Source: an archaeon
GTDB lineage: Archaea > Thermoproteota > Bathyarchaeia > TCS64
Direction of reading: 5' to 3'
Length of the DNA: 20,995 nt
Assembly: GCA_020444005.1 (NCBI GenBank)
Contig: JAHLLU010000008.1
Coordinates: forward strand, 1-20,995
Part shown: piece by piece, positions 1-8,014 of the stretch
Layout: each line of letters begins with the position of its first letter
Position numbering within the stretch: the stretch's first letter is position 1
Program-made: the position numbers and the translations under genes
The notes under the pieces: model-generated
The model's input: the letters and a program-made list of their open reading frames with translations, nothing else
Told to the model about the DNA's origin: nothing
The model's database searches: none

Positions 1-792
1 CTGGAGGGGAAAACCATTGAGTCCATTGATCTAGTGTTATCCCAAACAACGATAAAACAGACAAAAAAAGAATATTTGCTTAATGGAATAGAATCTATCG
101 ATAAGGAAAGCCTCGAAAAAATAGCCCTAGACACACGCTCAGTCTACTTCGTACAAAACAAAACCGTTTACATAGCTGCAATAGGTGGCAAACATTTTTA
201 TAAACTGGCTAAAACCCCGGGAGCCCCAACCCTGGAGATAGACGGTATACGTATGCATAGAACAAAAAACACTACTCCAGAGAAAGATACCATGGACAAG
301 CTTCAGATATTAGGTATAAACCGAGGACGAGTACTTGATACCTGTATGGGGCTCGGTTATACAGCTATTCATGCACACATGAATGGTGCAGAGTACGTAG
401 TATCCATAGAGTATGAGCCAAACGTAGTCAGAATAGCACAGCTAAACCCATGGTCCAAGCAATTATTTACAGAGGATAGCATCTTCAAGCTTCTAGGTGA
501 CAGTTTCTTTGTTGTCGATGCCTTTCCATCTGATCATTTTGATTATATTCTACATGATCCACCCCGTCACAGTAGCGCTGGGCATCTATACGGGCAAGAA
601 TTCTATGATAAACTAGCGAGAGTAATCAAACCCGGAGGTCGAATGTTTCACTATACTGGTGAACCAAGATCACGATACCGAAAAGTGAACATACAGAAAG
701 GTATCACAGAGCGATTAAGCAAAGCAGGGTTCAGAGACATCACATATCACCCCAAGGTAATGGGTGTCACTTGCACTCTTAGTACCGTTTAA
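1..792 (+). CDS. Predicted archaeal SAM-dependent methyltransferase, COG2521-type (5' end outside window)
   Basis: Rossmann-fold methyltransferase that should use SAM; substrate unknown. Numbering from the GTG at 34: an N-terminal domain with TLEIDGIRMHR (66-76), then SAM motif I LDTCMGLGYTA (101-111), the acidic loop SIEYEPN (124-130), LNPWS (137-141), the catalytic-type HDPPRHSSAG (174-183) and GRMFHYTGEP (202-211). This order is the signature I associate with the archaeal COG2521 family. The frame is open to base 1, and the upstream residues (ESIDLVLSQT) look like family sequence, so the GTG at 34 is probably internal and the true start lies before the window. The next gene begins 26 nt after the stop on the same strand. 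Family call is strong; the methylated target (RNA, protein or small molecule) cannot be told from sequence. Confidence 0.85.
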   Translation: MEGKTIESIDLVLSQTTIKQTKKEYLLNGIESIDKESLEKIALDTRSVYFVQNKTVYIAAIGGKHFYKLAKTPGAPTLEIDGIRMHRTKNTTPEKDTMDKLQILGINRGRVLDTCMGLGYTAIHAHMNGAEYVVSIEYEPNVVRIAQLNPWSKQLFTEDSIFKLLGDSFFVVDAFPSDHFDYILHDPPRHSSAGHLYGQEFYDKLARVIKPGGRMFHYTGEPRSRYRKVNIQKGITERLSKAGFRDITYHPKVMGVTCTLSTV

Positions 793-818
793 GCTAAATC
801 CAGATAAACCATATTCAG

Positions 819-1838
819 ATGCGAGAAACAATGCCAAAGCTTCCAACAGGCAAGATACCCAAAGAACTACTCACAAAATACGTATTCTCGTGCCTAGGCA
901 TCCCAAGCAAACGAGTGCTTAAAGGCCCATTGATCGGAGAGGACGCAGCCGTTATTGATCTAGGTGAAACCGTATTGATCGCCAAGGCAAACCCAATCAC
1001 AGGAGCCGAGGAAAAAATTGGATGGCTTGCAGTACACATCAACGCTAACGATGTAGCCGCGAGAGGAGCAAAACCCCTCTGGTATATGAGTATCGTTTTG
1101 CTTCCAGAAGACTCAGATGAGTCTTTGTTGGAGACAATAATGTTAGAACAGCATGAGGCTTGTAGCGAGCTTGGTATTTGTATTGTCGGTGGTCATACAG
1201 AGGTGACTCCGGGTCTTGGGCGGCCTATTGTCTCTGGGTTTATGCTGGGTGAAGCAAGCAAGACAAATTATGTGACTACTGGTGGCGCCAATGTTGGGGA
1301 TCATATTGTTCTCACAAAGGGAGTGGGTATCGAGGGTACCGGTATCCTTGCAGCCGATCTTCGTGAAAGATTAGTTGGGTTGTCCTCTGAGACGCTGGAT
1401 AACGCTGTAAAACTTCTCGATAAGATCAGTGTGGTTTCCGAGGCTGAGATCGCCTCAAAGTTGGGTGGTGTTACTTCAATGCATACGCCTACTGAGGGTG
1501 GAGTATTAAACGGGTTACTAGAAGTATCCGAGGCATCGGGCAAAGGCTTCAAGATATACGAGAAACGGTTACTCATTCACCCAGAGACTCGTGAAATATG
1601 TGATGAACTTGATATTGATCCATTGAGGTTATTGAGTTCAGGAAGCTTGTTAATAGTTATCGATCCTACCAAAAGCAGTAAACTAATAGAAAAACTCAAT
1701 GAGCACGGTATTCCAGCACAAGTTATCGGTGAGATCACTTCTGATTCAGGTATCGTTGTTGGGCTTGATGGATCAGAGACTTTTGTTTCCGATGTTAAAC
1801 AGGATGAGTTATTCAGGGTTCTTGAGGAAACAACCTGA
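819..1838 (+). CDS. AIR synthase-related protein (PurM/HypE superfamily, HypE-like)
   Basis: Member of the PurM-like ATP-binding superfamily (AIR synthase, ThiL, SelD, HypE). The N-terminal half holds GEDAAVIDLG (about 41-50), the HINANDVAARGAKP segment that binds Mg-ATP in this superfamily, and VGGHTEVTPG; the C-terminal half has GVTSMHTPTEGG and LLSSGSLL, the usual dimer-forming AIRS_C features. Length (about 335-339 aa) fits HypE-like proteins. True HypE ends in a conserved Cys that carries the thiocyanate; this protein ends LFRVLEETT with no Cys, and no hyp or hydrogenase gene is in the window, so hydrogenase maturation is unlikely. Two starts are possible: ATG 819 and ATG 831 (MPKLPTGKIP). 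The latter matches my memory of homologues, and a weak TATA-like element sits near 803-808. Specific reaction unknown. Confidence 0.8.
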   Translation: MRETMPKLPTGKIPKELLTKYVFSCLGIPSKRVLKGPLIGEDAAVIDLGETVLIAKANPITGAEEKIGWLAVHINANDVAARGAKPLWYMSIVLLPEDSDESLLETIMLEQHEACSELGICIVGGHTEVTPGLGRPIVSGFMLGEASKTNYVTTGGANVGDHIVLTKGVGIEGTGILAADLRERLVGLSSETLDNAVKLLDKISVVSEAEIASKLGGVTSMHTPTEGGVLNGLLEVSEASGKGFKIYEKRLLIHPETREICDELDIDPLRLLSSGSLLIVIDPTKSSKLIEKLNEHGIPAQVIGEITSDSGIVVGLDGSETFVSDVKQDELFRVLEETT

Positions 1839-1927
1839 GCAGTTTCACTCACCCCCCCACTTTAAGTATGTTAGAACCTACGAAATGCATAAATTACCCT
1901 TTTACACCCAACTGAACGGGGCTTAGA

Positions 1928-3094
1928 TTGAACCATCCATCAGTATTCATCGACGAGGCAATCCTCGAAATACATTACATACCCGATAAAATACTCCACA
2001 GAGACGCAGAACTACAACGCCTAAGATCACTATTTGACAGCATAGTAACTGCCCCCTATGAGATGAGTCAGAAAGCGGTAATCGTTGGTAACGTTGGAAG
2101 CGGAAAAACAGTGCTCGCCAACGTATATGGAAAAGAACTCCGAAAAAAAGCAGAAAAACGAAAACTCAACTTCCATTATATTCACATCAACTGCCGAACC
2201 CGCAGAGGCAGCCTCTTCATGGTACTCAGCCAAGTAGTAACCCGCATTCGACCAGACTTCCCCGAGCGAGGCTACTCAGCAAACGAACTATTGGATATAC
2301 TACGCCAGATACTAGACGAGGAAGACACTCAGATCCTACTAGTATTGGACGAGGTAGACGCCCTTATCAACAACGAGGGAAGCGACGCACTCTACTACCT
2401 CACAAGATTCCACGAGACCACACCAGACGATCCAAGAAGACTAAACCTACTCTGTATCAGCAAAGATGCTGAGGTATTCAGAAAACTGGATAAAAGCACT
2501 CTCAGCAGCCTACAACGGAACATCATACGGATGCCCGACTACAACCGCTTCCAACTCGCAGATATACTCCTGTACAGGATGGAGCGTGCCTTCAGACCGG
2601 ATGCAGTACCTTTAGAGATCATTGATTTCATCAGCGAGGTAGCCGAGAAAGAGAATGGAGACGCCAGACAAGCCATCAGCATACTTCATGGAGCTGGGCT
2701 TGAGGCGGACAATGATGGATCAAGACAAGTAAAACCTGAACATGCAAGACGTATAGCGGTAGGCGTATACGATGGAATCGTTGTACCCGACGAGATCAAA
2801 CACCTAAATCAACACGAGAAACTAACTTTACTTGGAATATCTCGCTTCTTTATATCAAACACAGCCCCCGAAGCCACCACAGGCGAGATAGAGGAAAGCT
2901 ATCATCTTGTATGTGAGGAGTATAGCGAGAAACCTCGTGGGCACACCCAGTTCTGGAAGTATCTAAAGAAACTAGATAAACTCGACTTTGTGTCCATAAA
3001 GATGCATTCATCAAGCCAAGGCAGAACACAGCATATAAGCCTAGACAAGATACCAGCAAAAACACTACAAGAAAAAGTGGAGGAATTACTATGA
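1928..3094 (+). CDS. cdc6: Orc1/Cdc6 family replication initiator AAA+ ATPase
   Basis: Archaeal origin-recognition/initiator protein that binds origin DNA and helps load MCM. Walker A GNVGSGKT (54-61), Walker B LLVLDEVDAL (137-146), a sensor-1 region LLCISKD (174-180; the usual Asn is Lys here), sensor 2 GDARQAISIL (244-253) and a C-terminal winged-helix domain (about 290-388). Length 388 aa is typical. The start is TTG at 1928: an in-frame TGA lies at 1913 and no other start codon occurs between them, so TTG is forced, and VFIDEAILEIHYIPDKILHR is the expected N-terminus. The 89-bp gap upstream has a possible TATA (1887-1894) and a C7 tract (1852-1858). The stop overlaps the start of the next gene (ATGA), so the two are probably translated together. 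Whether this is the organism's only Orc paralogue is not visible. Confidence 0.95.
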   Translation: MNHPSVFIDEAILEIHYIPDKILHRDAELQRLRSLFDSIVTAPYEMSQKAVIVGNVGSGKTVLANVYGKELRKKAEKRKLNFHYIHINCRTRRGSLFMVLSQVVTRIRPDFPERGYSANELLDILRQILDEEDTQILLVLDEVDALINNEGSDALYYLTRFHETTPDDPRRLNLLCISKDAEVFRKLDKSTLSSLQRNIIRMPDYNRFQLADILLYRMERAFRPDAVPLEIIDFISEVAEKENGDARQAISILHGAGLEADNDGSRQVKPEHARRIAVGVYDGIVVPDEIKHLNQHEKLTLLGISRFFISNTAPEATTGEIEESYHLVCEEYSEKPRGHTQFWKYLKKLDKLDFVSIKMHSSSQGRTQHISLDKIPAKTLQEKVEELL

Positions 3095-3378
3095 GCCTAT
3101 ACAATCGTGACCGAAGAGCAGAGGAAATCCTAGGAAGCAAGGGTAGAGTCAGAGTATTGGAGGTACTAAATGAGAGCGGCGAGCTTAACATTAGTGAGAT
3201 CAGCCGCAGAACAGGGCTAAACTACACAAGCGTAGAACGACACCTCACAAAACTGGAAAAGCTCGGGCTCCTAAAAGAGAAACGCTATGGTAAAATCAGG
3301 ATATTTGAGGCTGTCTTTAGAAGCTTCATTGTAAGTTTTGAGCGAGGAAGACCCATCAAGCTTGATATCGAGAAATAG
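3091..3378 (+). CDS. Small winged-helix DNA-binding protein, ArsR/MarR-like fold, coupled to cdc6
   Basis: A 95-residue protein that is essentially one winged helix-turn-helix domain: LNISEISRRTGLNYTSVERH (32-51) forms the HTH, followed by LTKLEKLGLLKEKRYGKIRIFE as helix and wing. No ligand-binding or metal-binding residues stand out. The ATG at 3091 overlaps the cdc6 TGA by 4 nt, a strong sign of co-transcription and translational coupling. By position it may regulate, or work with, the initiator, or act as a local transcription regulator; this is inference only. Small winged-helix genes next to archaeal orc1/cdc6 genes have been seen in other lineages (WhiP-like initiators are larger), so I would not equate it with a known factor. 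Confidence 0.85.
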   Translation: MSLYNRDRRAEEILGSKGRVRVLEVLNESGELNISEISRRTGLNYTSVERHLTKLEKLGLLKEKRYGKIRIFEAVFRSFIVSFERGRPIKLDIEK

Positions 3379-3417
3379 TACTGTAAGCTTCAATAACTAT
3401 CCCGTATCATTTATCTT

Positions 3418-3897
3418 ATGCAGAATAGTCAAAACAGAATATTAATCGCATTTATCATCGTCGCAGTAATCTTTGGAGGCGTATATCTATCTGGTCGAGA
3501 AAAAGTAACCGACGCAGTGGAACAACTTGAGTTAGAGTATAGTGATTTCCGTATTGACCAAATAACATTGTTTCCTCCGAGTCTTGATTTAACACTCACA
3601 TATGGTGTGATTAACCCAAGCGACATAGACTTGGATGTATCATTAGATGGTGACATCTACTATGGTTTGATCCGGATATCGCCCCTAATAGTCAACGAGA
3701 AAAGTATTTTGGCAAATGGCGTGGGCACGATTGAGGCACAGATAAGCCTCAATGGCACACTTATTCAGGCGATAGGTGACCCTGAAAACAGTGGCGGCTA
3801 CAAGCTAAGTGGAACCATGACGGTTACTGGTCGATACATGGGAGTGCTTCCCATATCAGTTGTAATCGATGTATCTGAGTTAGCTGTCGAAGAGTAG
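3418..3897 (+). CDS. Membrane-anchored LEA14/WHy-like domain protein
   Basis: 159 residues: one N-terminal hydrophobic segment (ILIAFIIVAVIFGGVYL, about 8-24) and then an extracytoplasmic domain of about 120 residues. The pattern FRIDQITLFPPSLDLTLTYG, VINPSDIDLDVSLDGDIYYG and the later SGTMTVTGRYMGVLPISVVI resemble the beta-sandwich LEA14/WHy (LEA_2) fold, in which NPS followed by alternating hydrophobics is characteristic. The segment lacks a cleavage-type signal peptide or lipobox Cys, so I infer a membrane anchor. It lies 39 nt after the winged-helix gene and could be read with it; a dedicated promoter is not obvious. Function in archaea is unknown; stress or desiccation tolerance is a family label, not evidence. 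Confidence 0.7.
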   Translation: MQNSQNRILIAFIIVAVIFGGVYLSGREKVTDAVEQLELEYSDFRIDQITLFPPSLDLTLTYGVINPSDIDLDVSLDGDIYYGLIRISPLIVNEKSILANGVGTIEAQISLNGTLIQAIGDPENSGGYKLSGTMTVTGRYMGVLPISVVIDVSELAVEE

Positions 3898-3909
3898 CCC
3901 TACTCGTTC

Positions 3910-3919
3910 ATTTTATTTA
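3910..3919 (+). promoter_or_regulatory. TATA-like element for the ThDP-dependent enzyme gene
   Basis: ATTTTATTTA is centred about 25 bp before the GTG at 3940. This is the spacing expected if transcription starts at the start codon, so it supports both a separate promoter and a leaderless mRNA that begins with GTG. Confidence 0.5.
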
Positions 3920-3939
3920 CCATCGAATATCTCAGTTCA

Positions 3940-5679
3940 GTGGGAACAGTTTTGGATGAATTTATCGTAGAGGACGCTGCACATGGATACGTCGAGATGC
4001 TAAACAGACTCGGAGTAGACTATGTTTTCAGTTCACCGGGCTCAGAGTACATACCTCTCTGGGAACATCTAGCAAGATACAACGCAGATGGTAAGAAACC
4101 AGAATACATCAACACACGCCACGAGGGAACCGCCCTCAGCATGGCAAAAGGCTACTACATGGCAACAGGCAAACCACAAGTGATACTGACCCATGTGATT
4201 ACAGGGTTACTGCATGGCGCTATGGAGCTCAAAGCAGCCTATACCGATCAAATACCCCTATTGATGATAGTTGGACAGAATAGAACTCACGATAATGAGA
4301 TCCATGGAGGCACACCCGGACCCCACTACCTCAGCTTCACAGAGGTAGGCGGACAGGAAAGACTAGTACAACCATACGTGAAATGGGCAGATAGCCCAGA
4401 GACAAACGCAAACATCCTAGACATCATCCAAAGAGCCTATCGGATAGCGGAAACAGAGGTTAAGGGACCAGTTCTGTTGAACCTCTCAAGGGAGCTACTG
4501 TTTGAACAAGTTACTAGGATGAAGATACCTGAGTCACTACCCGAGGAAAACAAACTCACAGCTGACTCTAAGATTATAGAGAAGCTCAAGGAAATGCTCC
4601 TCGCTGCAAACAATCCCTTGATATTCACAAGATACCTCGGAAGAAACCCAGAGGCCGTAAAAGAACTTGTAGCTCTCGCGGGGCTCCTCAAGATACCTGT
4701 TTTCGAGACCCCGGGGTACATGAACTATCCCACAGACAATCTGCTTCACATGGGCACAGGAATCTTACCCTATGTCAAGGAGGCAGACCTGATACTGGTT
4801 ATTGATAGTAGCTCTTGGCCCCCATGGTATCCACCAGGAAGTATTAGAGGAAAAACCGATGCAAAGATTATATTCATTGATCCTGATCCAATCCAGTTGA
4901 AGTATCCTGTTTATGGATATCCATCCAACCTCAGCGTGAAGGCCGACTCATACACGGTTTTAGCTCAGTTAAACAATTTAATCCAGAAAAAGAAGCTCAA
5001 TGGAGCCTTAATCAAATCGAGAAAAGAGCGCTGGGAAGAAGAACACAAGAGAATACGAGTCGAACAAGAAAAACAGGCACTAGCAGTAAAAGACAAGACA
5101 CCAATTGACCCAATCTGGTTAAGCTACTGCATCGACAAAGCCATAGACCAAAATACCGTAATCGTCAACGAAACTATCACCCATGGAGGCATAATCCATC
5201 GTTACATAGAACGTAACAGAACAGAACCCGGAACACGATACGAAGCCACAGGACCCGTTGCTCACACTGGACTAGGACAAGGCATGGGAGTAGCCTTGGG
5301 AGTTAAACTGGCTAAACCAGATAAAACTGTCATAGCTTTGGAGGGAGATGGGACATTCAACTATAACCCGGTTCTTGCAGCATTCGGAGCAGCACAAGAA
5401 TACAAACTACCATTCATGACCATCATATACAATAACAGCTGTTACGCCGCCATGAAAGGGCACCAAAGATACTACCCAGAGGGGCATTCAGTGAAACAAA
5501 ATCAATATTATGGCGTAGGATGTGGACCCACACCAGAATATGCGAAGCTAGTTGAAGCATATGATGGCTACTCAGAAACCGTTGATGATCCAGCGGAGTT
5601 ACCAGATGCACTAAATCGAGGTTTAAAGGAGACACGAAACGGAAAAACAACTCTGCTAGATGTAAGACTCAGTAGATAA
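3940..5679 (+). CDS. Thiamine-pyrophosphate-dependent enzyme, acetolactate synthase/benzoylformate decarboxylase superfamily
   Basis: Cytosolic ThDP enzyme with the usual three domains: PYR (about 1-190) with the catalytic Glu62 in TRHEGTAL, a middle domain (about 210-345, ending VIDSSSWPP and FIDPDPIQ), and the PP domain (about 390-579) with the Mg-ThDP motif EGDGTFNYNP (468-477) closing at YNNS (497-500). Length 579 aa fits the IlvB-like class. Several family-specific pieces differ from true acetolactate synthase: VITGLLHGAMELKAAYTDQIP in place of the usual G-P-G-x-x-N loop, and no small regulatory subunit gene nearby. It could be a 2-oxoacid decarboxylase, carboligase or oxidase. GTG start supported by the TATA spacing. 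The gene stands alone; the following tRNA is on the other strand 9 nt beyond the stop. Superfamily certain, substrate unknown. Confidence 0.85.
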   Translation: MGTVLDEFIVEDAAHGYVEMLNRLGVDYVFSSPGSEYIPLWEHLARYNADGKKPEYINTRHEGTALSMAKGYYMATGKPQVILTHVITGLLHGAMELKAAYTDQIPLLMIVGQNRTHDNEIHGGTPGPHYLSFTEVGGQERLVQPYVKWADSPETNANILDIIQRAYRIAETEVKGPVLLNLSRELLFEQVTRMKIPESLPEENKLTADSKIIEKLKEMLLAANNPLIFTRYLGRNPEAVKELVALAGLLKIPVFETPGYMNYPTDNLLHMGTGILPYVKEADLILVIDSSSWPPWYPPGSIRGKTDAKIIFIDPDPIQLKYPVYGYPSNLSVKADSYTVLAQLNNLIQKKKLNGALIKSRKERWEEEHKRIRVEQEKQALAVKDKTPIDPIWLSYCIDKAIDQNTVIVNETITHGGIIHRYIERNRTEPGTRYEATGPVAHTGLGQGMGVALGVKLAKPDKTVIALEGDGTFNYNPVLAAFGAAQEYKLPFMTIIYNNSCYAAMKGHQRYYPEGHSVKQNQYYGVGCGPTPEYAKLVEAYDGYSETVDDPAELPDALNRGLKETRNGKTTLLDVRLSR

Positions 5680-5688
5680 GTTTGAGAA

Positions 5689-5767
5689 TGGTGCTCCCGC
5701 CGGGATTCGAACCCGGGATCTCCGACTCGAGAGGCCGGAATCCTTGACCGGACTAGACGACAGGAGC
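5689..5767 (-). tRNA. tRNA-Glu (anticodon CTC), CCA encoded
   Basis: On the minus strand a full cloverleaf folds: acceptor GCTCCTG with CGGGAGC (one T-G pair), D stem GTCT/GGAT with the Glu-like 13-22 pairing, anticodon stem CCGGC/GTCGG with loop CTCTCGA, T arm CCGGG-TTCGAAT-CCCGG. The anticodon CTC (plus-strand bases 5731-5733 read gag) decodes GAG. The discriminator A is followed directly by CCA (5689-5691), so the 3' CCA is gene-encoded. No intron is present. A TATA element 27 bp upstream agrees with the 5' end. The stop codon of the convergent ThDP enzyme gene is 9 bp from the tRNA 3' end. Confidence 0.97.
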
Positions 5768-5789
5768 GCGTACCGAACTATTCTATGCC

Positions 5790-5798
5790 TTAAATAAA
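5790..5798 (-). promoter_or_regulatory. TATA box of tRNA-Glu
   Basis: Read on the minus strand the element is TTTATTTAA, centred about 27 bp upstream of the mature 5' end of the tRNA, preceded by an A/T-rich BRE-like stretch. Spacing and strength fit a stable-RNA promoter. Confidence 0.65.
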
Positions 5799-5817
5799 AA
5801 AGTACTGGAAAAATGGG

Positions 5818-6708
5818 TTAGATGTCGTCTCTGAGATTCATTATCTTAGCGACATTTGCACCTGTATCAATTACTGGATCTATCAAACCACTGGTTGAAG
5901 TGAACAGTGTTGTAACTCCAGGGCCATGTCCAGCAATATAACTGTTACAGTGGGTTACTATTCCAACACTTACACTACCTTTCCTGTAGATTCTACCATA
6001 ACTTTGATCTGAGTCAATGATTGCTACAAGGTCACCAAGACGAATGTCCTTTAACCCATGCTCTTCGCAGGTGTCTTGACAGAACATGGTGATATCGTAA
6101 TCACCTGATGATACGTGGTTTCTGCCTAATCCTGAACCCATTACTGCTGCGGGCACCTTGTGGGTTACTGGGATCTCTAGTTTCCCATCTTTGATCTTTG
6201 GGTCAAGTGCTTTAAGGAAATCTGGGCTAACGTTAAAGACCTTTACCTCGGGGAGGTCCAATAGTTTTAGTCCCTGTCCGTATGCTTTGATCATGATTCG
6301 GTCCTCGATGACTAGTTGTTCCATGACTTCTGGCTGGAAATCAACCATAACATGCTCGATACCACCATGTTTACCTACAACGACTCCCTTAGCGCCTTTC
6401 GCATCACCCTTAACCACAGTAGCCTCGTTACCAATACAGCTCAATACGTTCAATGCCCTGCTCTGACCCTGTGGATTTCTACTATCGCTTACTCTATTCT
6501 CAACACTTACTCCGGGTTCTACATGGTCTCCCATCCACCCAACAGCCGGGTCGCCAACTCTGATATTGTAGGTTATACCGCCTGTTCCAGGAACTATGTG
6601 GAGGTCTCCGTTAGCCCCTATCCTATAGATGCCTGTGCTCATGGTGGGACTGACTACTTCTCCTATTACGCTGATCTTGACGATCTTGTCCTTGTTAGTT
6701 CTTATCAT
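5818..6708 (-). CDS. DUF4438-type protein (TM1086-like), function unknown
   Basis: A 296-residue soluble protein with no signal peptide or membrane segment. It is rich in Gly and short beta-strand motifs: VPGTGGITYNIRVGD (about 38-52), GDHVEPGVSVENR, LNVLSCIGNEA, GVVVGKHGGIEHVMVDF, IMIKAYGQGLKL, PAAVMGSGLGRNH and GIVTHCNSYIAGHGPGVTTL. I recognise this as the DUF4438 family, known to me from Thermotoga (TM1086) and archaea; no biochemical role is established to my knowledge. Conserved His, Cys and Asp residues in the Gly-rich loops (CQDTCEEHG, SGDYD, HCNSY) could form a metal or ligand site, which is inference. It is divergent from the permease gene with a 73-bp shared promoter region. ATG at 6708 gives the expected short N-terminus. 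Confidence 0.75.
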   Translation of the reverse strand: MIRTNKDKIVKISVIGEVVSPTMSTGIYRIGANGDLHIVPGTGGITYNIRVGDPAVGWMGDHVEPGVSVENRVSDSRNPQGQSRALNVLSCIGNEATVVKGDAKGAKGVVVGKHGGIEHVMVDFQPEVMEQLVIEDRIMIKAYGQGLKLLDLPEVKVFNVSPDFLKALDPKIKDGKLEIPVTHKVPAAVMGSGLGRNHVSSGDYDITMFCQDTCEEHGLKDIRLGDLVAIIDSDQSYGRIYRKGSVSVGIVTHCNSYIAGHGPGVTTLFTSTSGLIDPVIDTGANVAKIMNLRDDI

Positions 6709-6781
6709 GGCTCTATAGTGGATTATTCATGTGTTAAAGTTAACGAGTTGAATAAACTTTAAAACTAGGTAGAATTCTACT
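6709..6781. promoter_or_regulatory. Divergent promoter region between DUF4438 gene and permease gene
   Basis: For the plus-strand permease, CTTTAAAA (6757-6764) is centred about 22-25 bp before ATG 6782, consistent with a leaderless mRNA. For the minus-strand DUF4438 gene, the A/T-rich 6733-6742 (minus strand TAACTTTAAC) lies about 30 bp before its ATG. No long inverted repeat is evident. Confidence 0.5.
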
Positions 6782-8014
6782 ATGTCACTTTCGGGGAATA
6801 CGTTGAAAATAATAGACATAACAGTCATGTCCGCTGAAGGGCTCTTCGAACGCAAAGGTCGAGTAGCTCTAAATGTTCTTGGCATTCTAATAGGATGCGC
6901 AGCTGTAACTGGACTGATCTCTGTGGCGGATGGGATGAATAATCAGGTACGCGACCAATTAGCAATTATTGGTACCAATACATTGTTTATCGTACCAGAA
7001 GAAGCTCAGGATGCAGCATCATCCCTTAGTGCTACCCAGATACTGACTCAAGAAGGTATCAGTTGGCGGGACCGGGGCATCATTGAGTCTACTAGCGGTG
7101 TTACGTTAATTAGTGAGATATCGTCTGGGGTGGGGTCTTTTACTGTACGGGGAGAATCATATGATGTCAAGGTTCTTGGTGTCGGTGATACCTTCCTTGA
7201 TATCAATCAGGATGTTAAGATGGAGGAGGGAAGATTCTTCCTTAGAGGCGATAAAGCTGTGGCTTTTGTAGGTAGAAACATTGCTTATCCTCCTGATGAG
7301 GATGAACAAGTAGTGGCTATTGGAGATCGCATCAAACTTACTGTACGTATTAAAGGCGAAGAAAAAGACATCACTCTCAGAGTAATAGGAATCCTAGAAG
7401 AACACGGCACAATGTTCGGTCTCGACGTAGATAATGTGATCGGTATTCCATTCAAAACATATGACCAACTATACGAACAAAGCGGAAGCTGCGCAATAGT
7501 TCAGGCATATGTTGAGGATAGCGAGAAAATGAGTGAAGTTGAGGCTAGTCTTGAGGAGGGTCTTGGAGAGAATTACTTTGTGGTCTCTCCTGATGCCGCT
7601 TTAGATGTCCAAAAACAAGTAACCGGTACAATACAAGCTGTCCTAGGTGGTATCGCCGCTATCAGCATGTTTGTTGCTGGTATTGGGATAGTAAACACGA
7701 TGGCTATTAGCGTGAGTGAACGCACCAAAGAAATAGGCACAATGAAAGCAATAGGCGCAAAAAGCACTGATATCTTATTCCTATTCTTATCTGAAGCACT
7801 CTATACTGGATTCATAGGCGGAACTATTGGTGCGAGCCTCGGTTTTTTCCTCGGCAAACTTGTAGGCAAATTCATTGGATTACCTGTCGAGATAAGCCTA
7901 ATTCTTGGAATAGGCACAGTATTTTTCGCATTAACCACGAGTCTCATCTCAGGTGCAAGTCCAGCTTGGCGAGCAGCAAAAATGAACCCAGTGGAAGCAT
8001 TGAGACGAGAATAA
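6782..8014 (+). CDS. ABC transporter permease, MacB/FtsX-like (MacB_PCD + FtsX domains)
   Basis: Integral membrane protein with the 4-helix MacB/LolE layout: TM1 near 30-52 (NVLGILIGCAAVTGLISVA), a large extracytoplasmic domain (about 53-280), then three C-terminal helices (GGIAAISMFVAGIGIVNTMA; a second around FLFLSEALYTGFIGGTIGAS; a third around LILGIGTVFFALTTSLISGA). The cytosolic loop ISVSERTKEIGTMKAIGAKS is the coupling-helix signature that contacts the ATPase, and the end SPAWRAAKMNPVEALRRE is the classic FtsX-family tail. No ATPase or adaptor gene lies beside it, so its LolD/MacB-type partner must be elsewhere. Likely role: mechanotransmission-type export or extraction of a lipid, peptide or lipoprotein; substrate unknown. 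Its stop (8012-8014) abuts the stop of the convergent reductase gene. Confidence 0.9.
   Translation: MSLSGNTLKIIDITVMSAEGLFERKGRVALNVLGILIGCAAVTGLISVADGMNNQVRDQLAIIGTNTLFIVPEEAQDAASSLSATQILTQEGISWRDRGIIESTSGVTLISEISSGVGSFTVRGESYDVKVLGVGDTFLDINQDVKMEEGRFFLRGDKAVAFVGRNIAYPPDEDEQVVAIGDRIKLTVRIKGEEKDITLRVIGILEEHGTMFGLDVDNVIGIPFKTYDQLYEQSGSCAIVQAYVEDSEKMSEVEASLEEGLGENYFVVSPDAALDVQKQVTGTIQAVLGGIAAISMFVAGIGIVNTMAISVSERTKEIGTMKAIGAKSTDILFLFLSEALYTGFIGGTIGASLGFFLGKLVGKFIGLPVEISLILGIGTVFFALTTSLISGASPAWRAAKMNPVEALRRE

Noticed and set aside
819..1838. Naming the AIR-synthase-like gene hypE
   Set aside because: The essential C-terminal Cys of HypE is absent and no hydrogenase or hyp genes are nearby.
3940..5679. 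Naming the ThDP enzyme acetolactate synthase (ilvB)
   Set aside because: No ilvN-like small subunit, no branched-chain amino acid genes nearby, and loops near the active site differ; only the superfamily is supported.
6158..6762. Long plus-strand open frames opposite the DUF4438 gene
   Set aside because: They are antisense shadows; the minus strand encodes a complete protein with family motifs.
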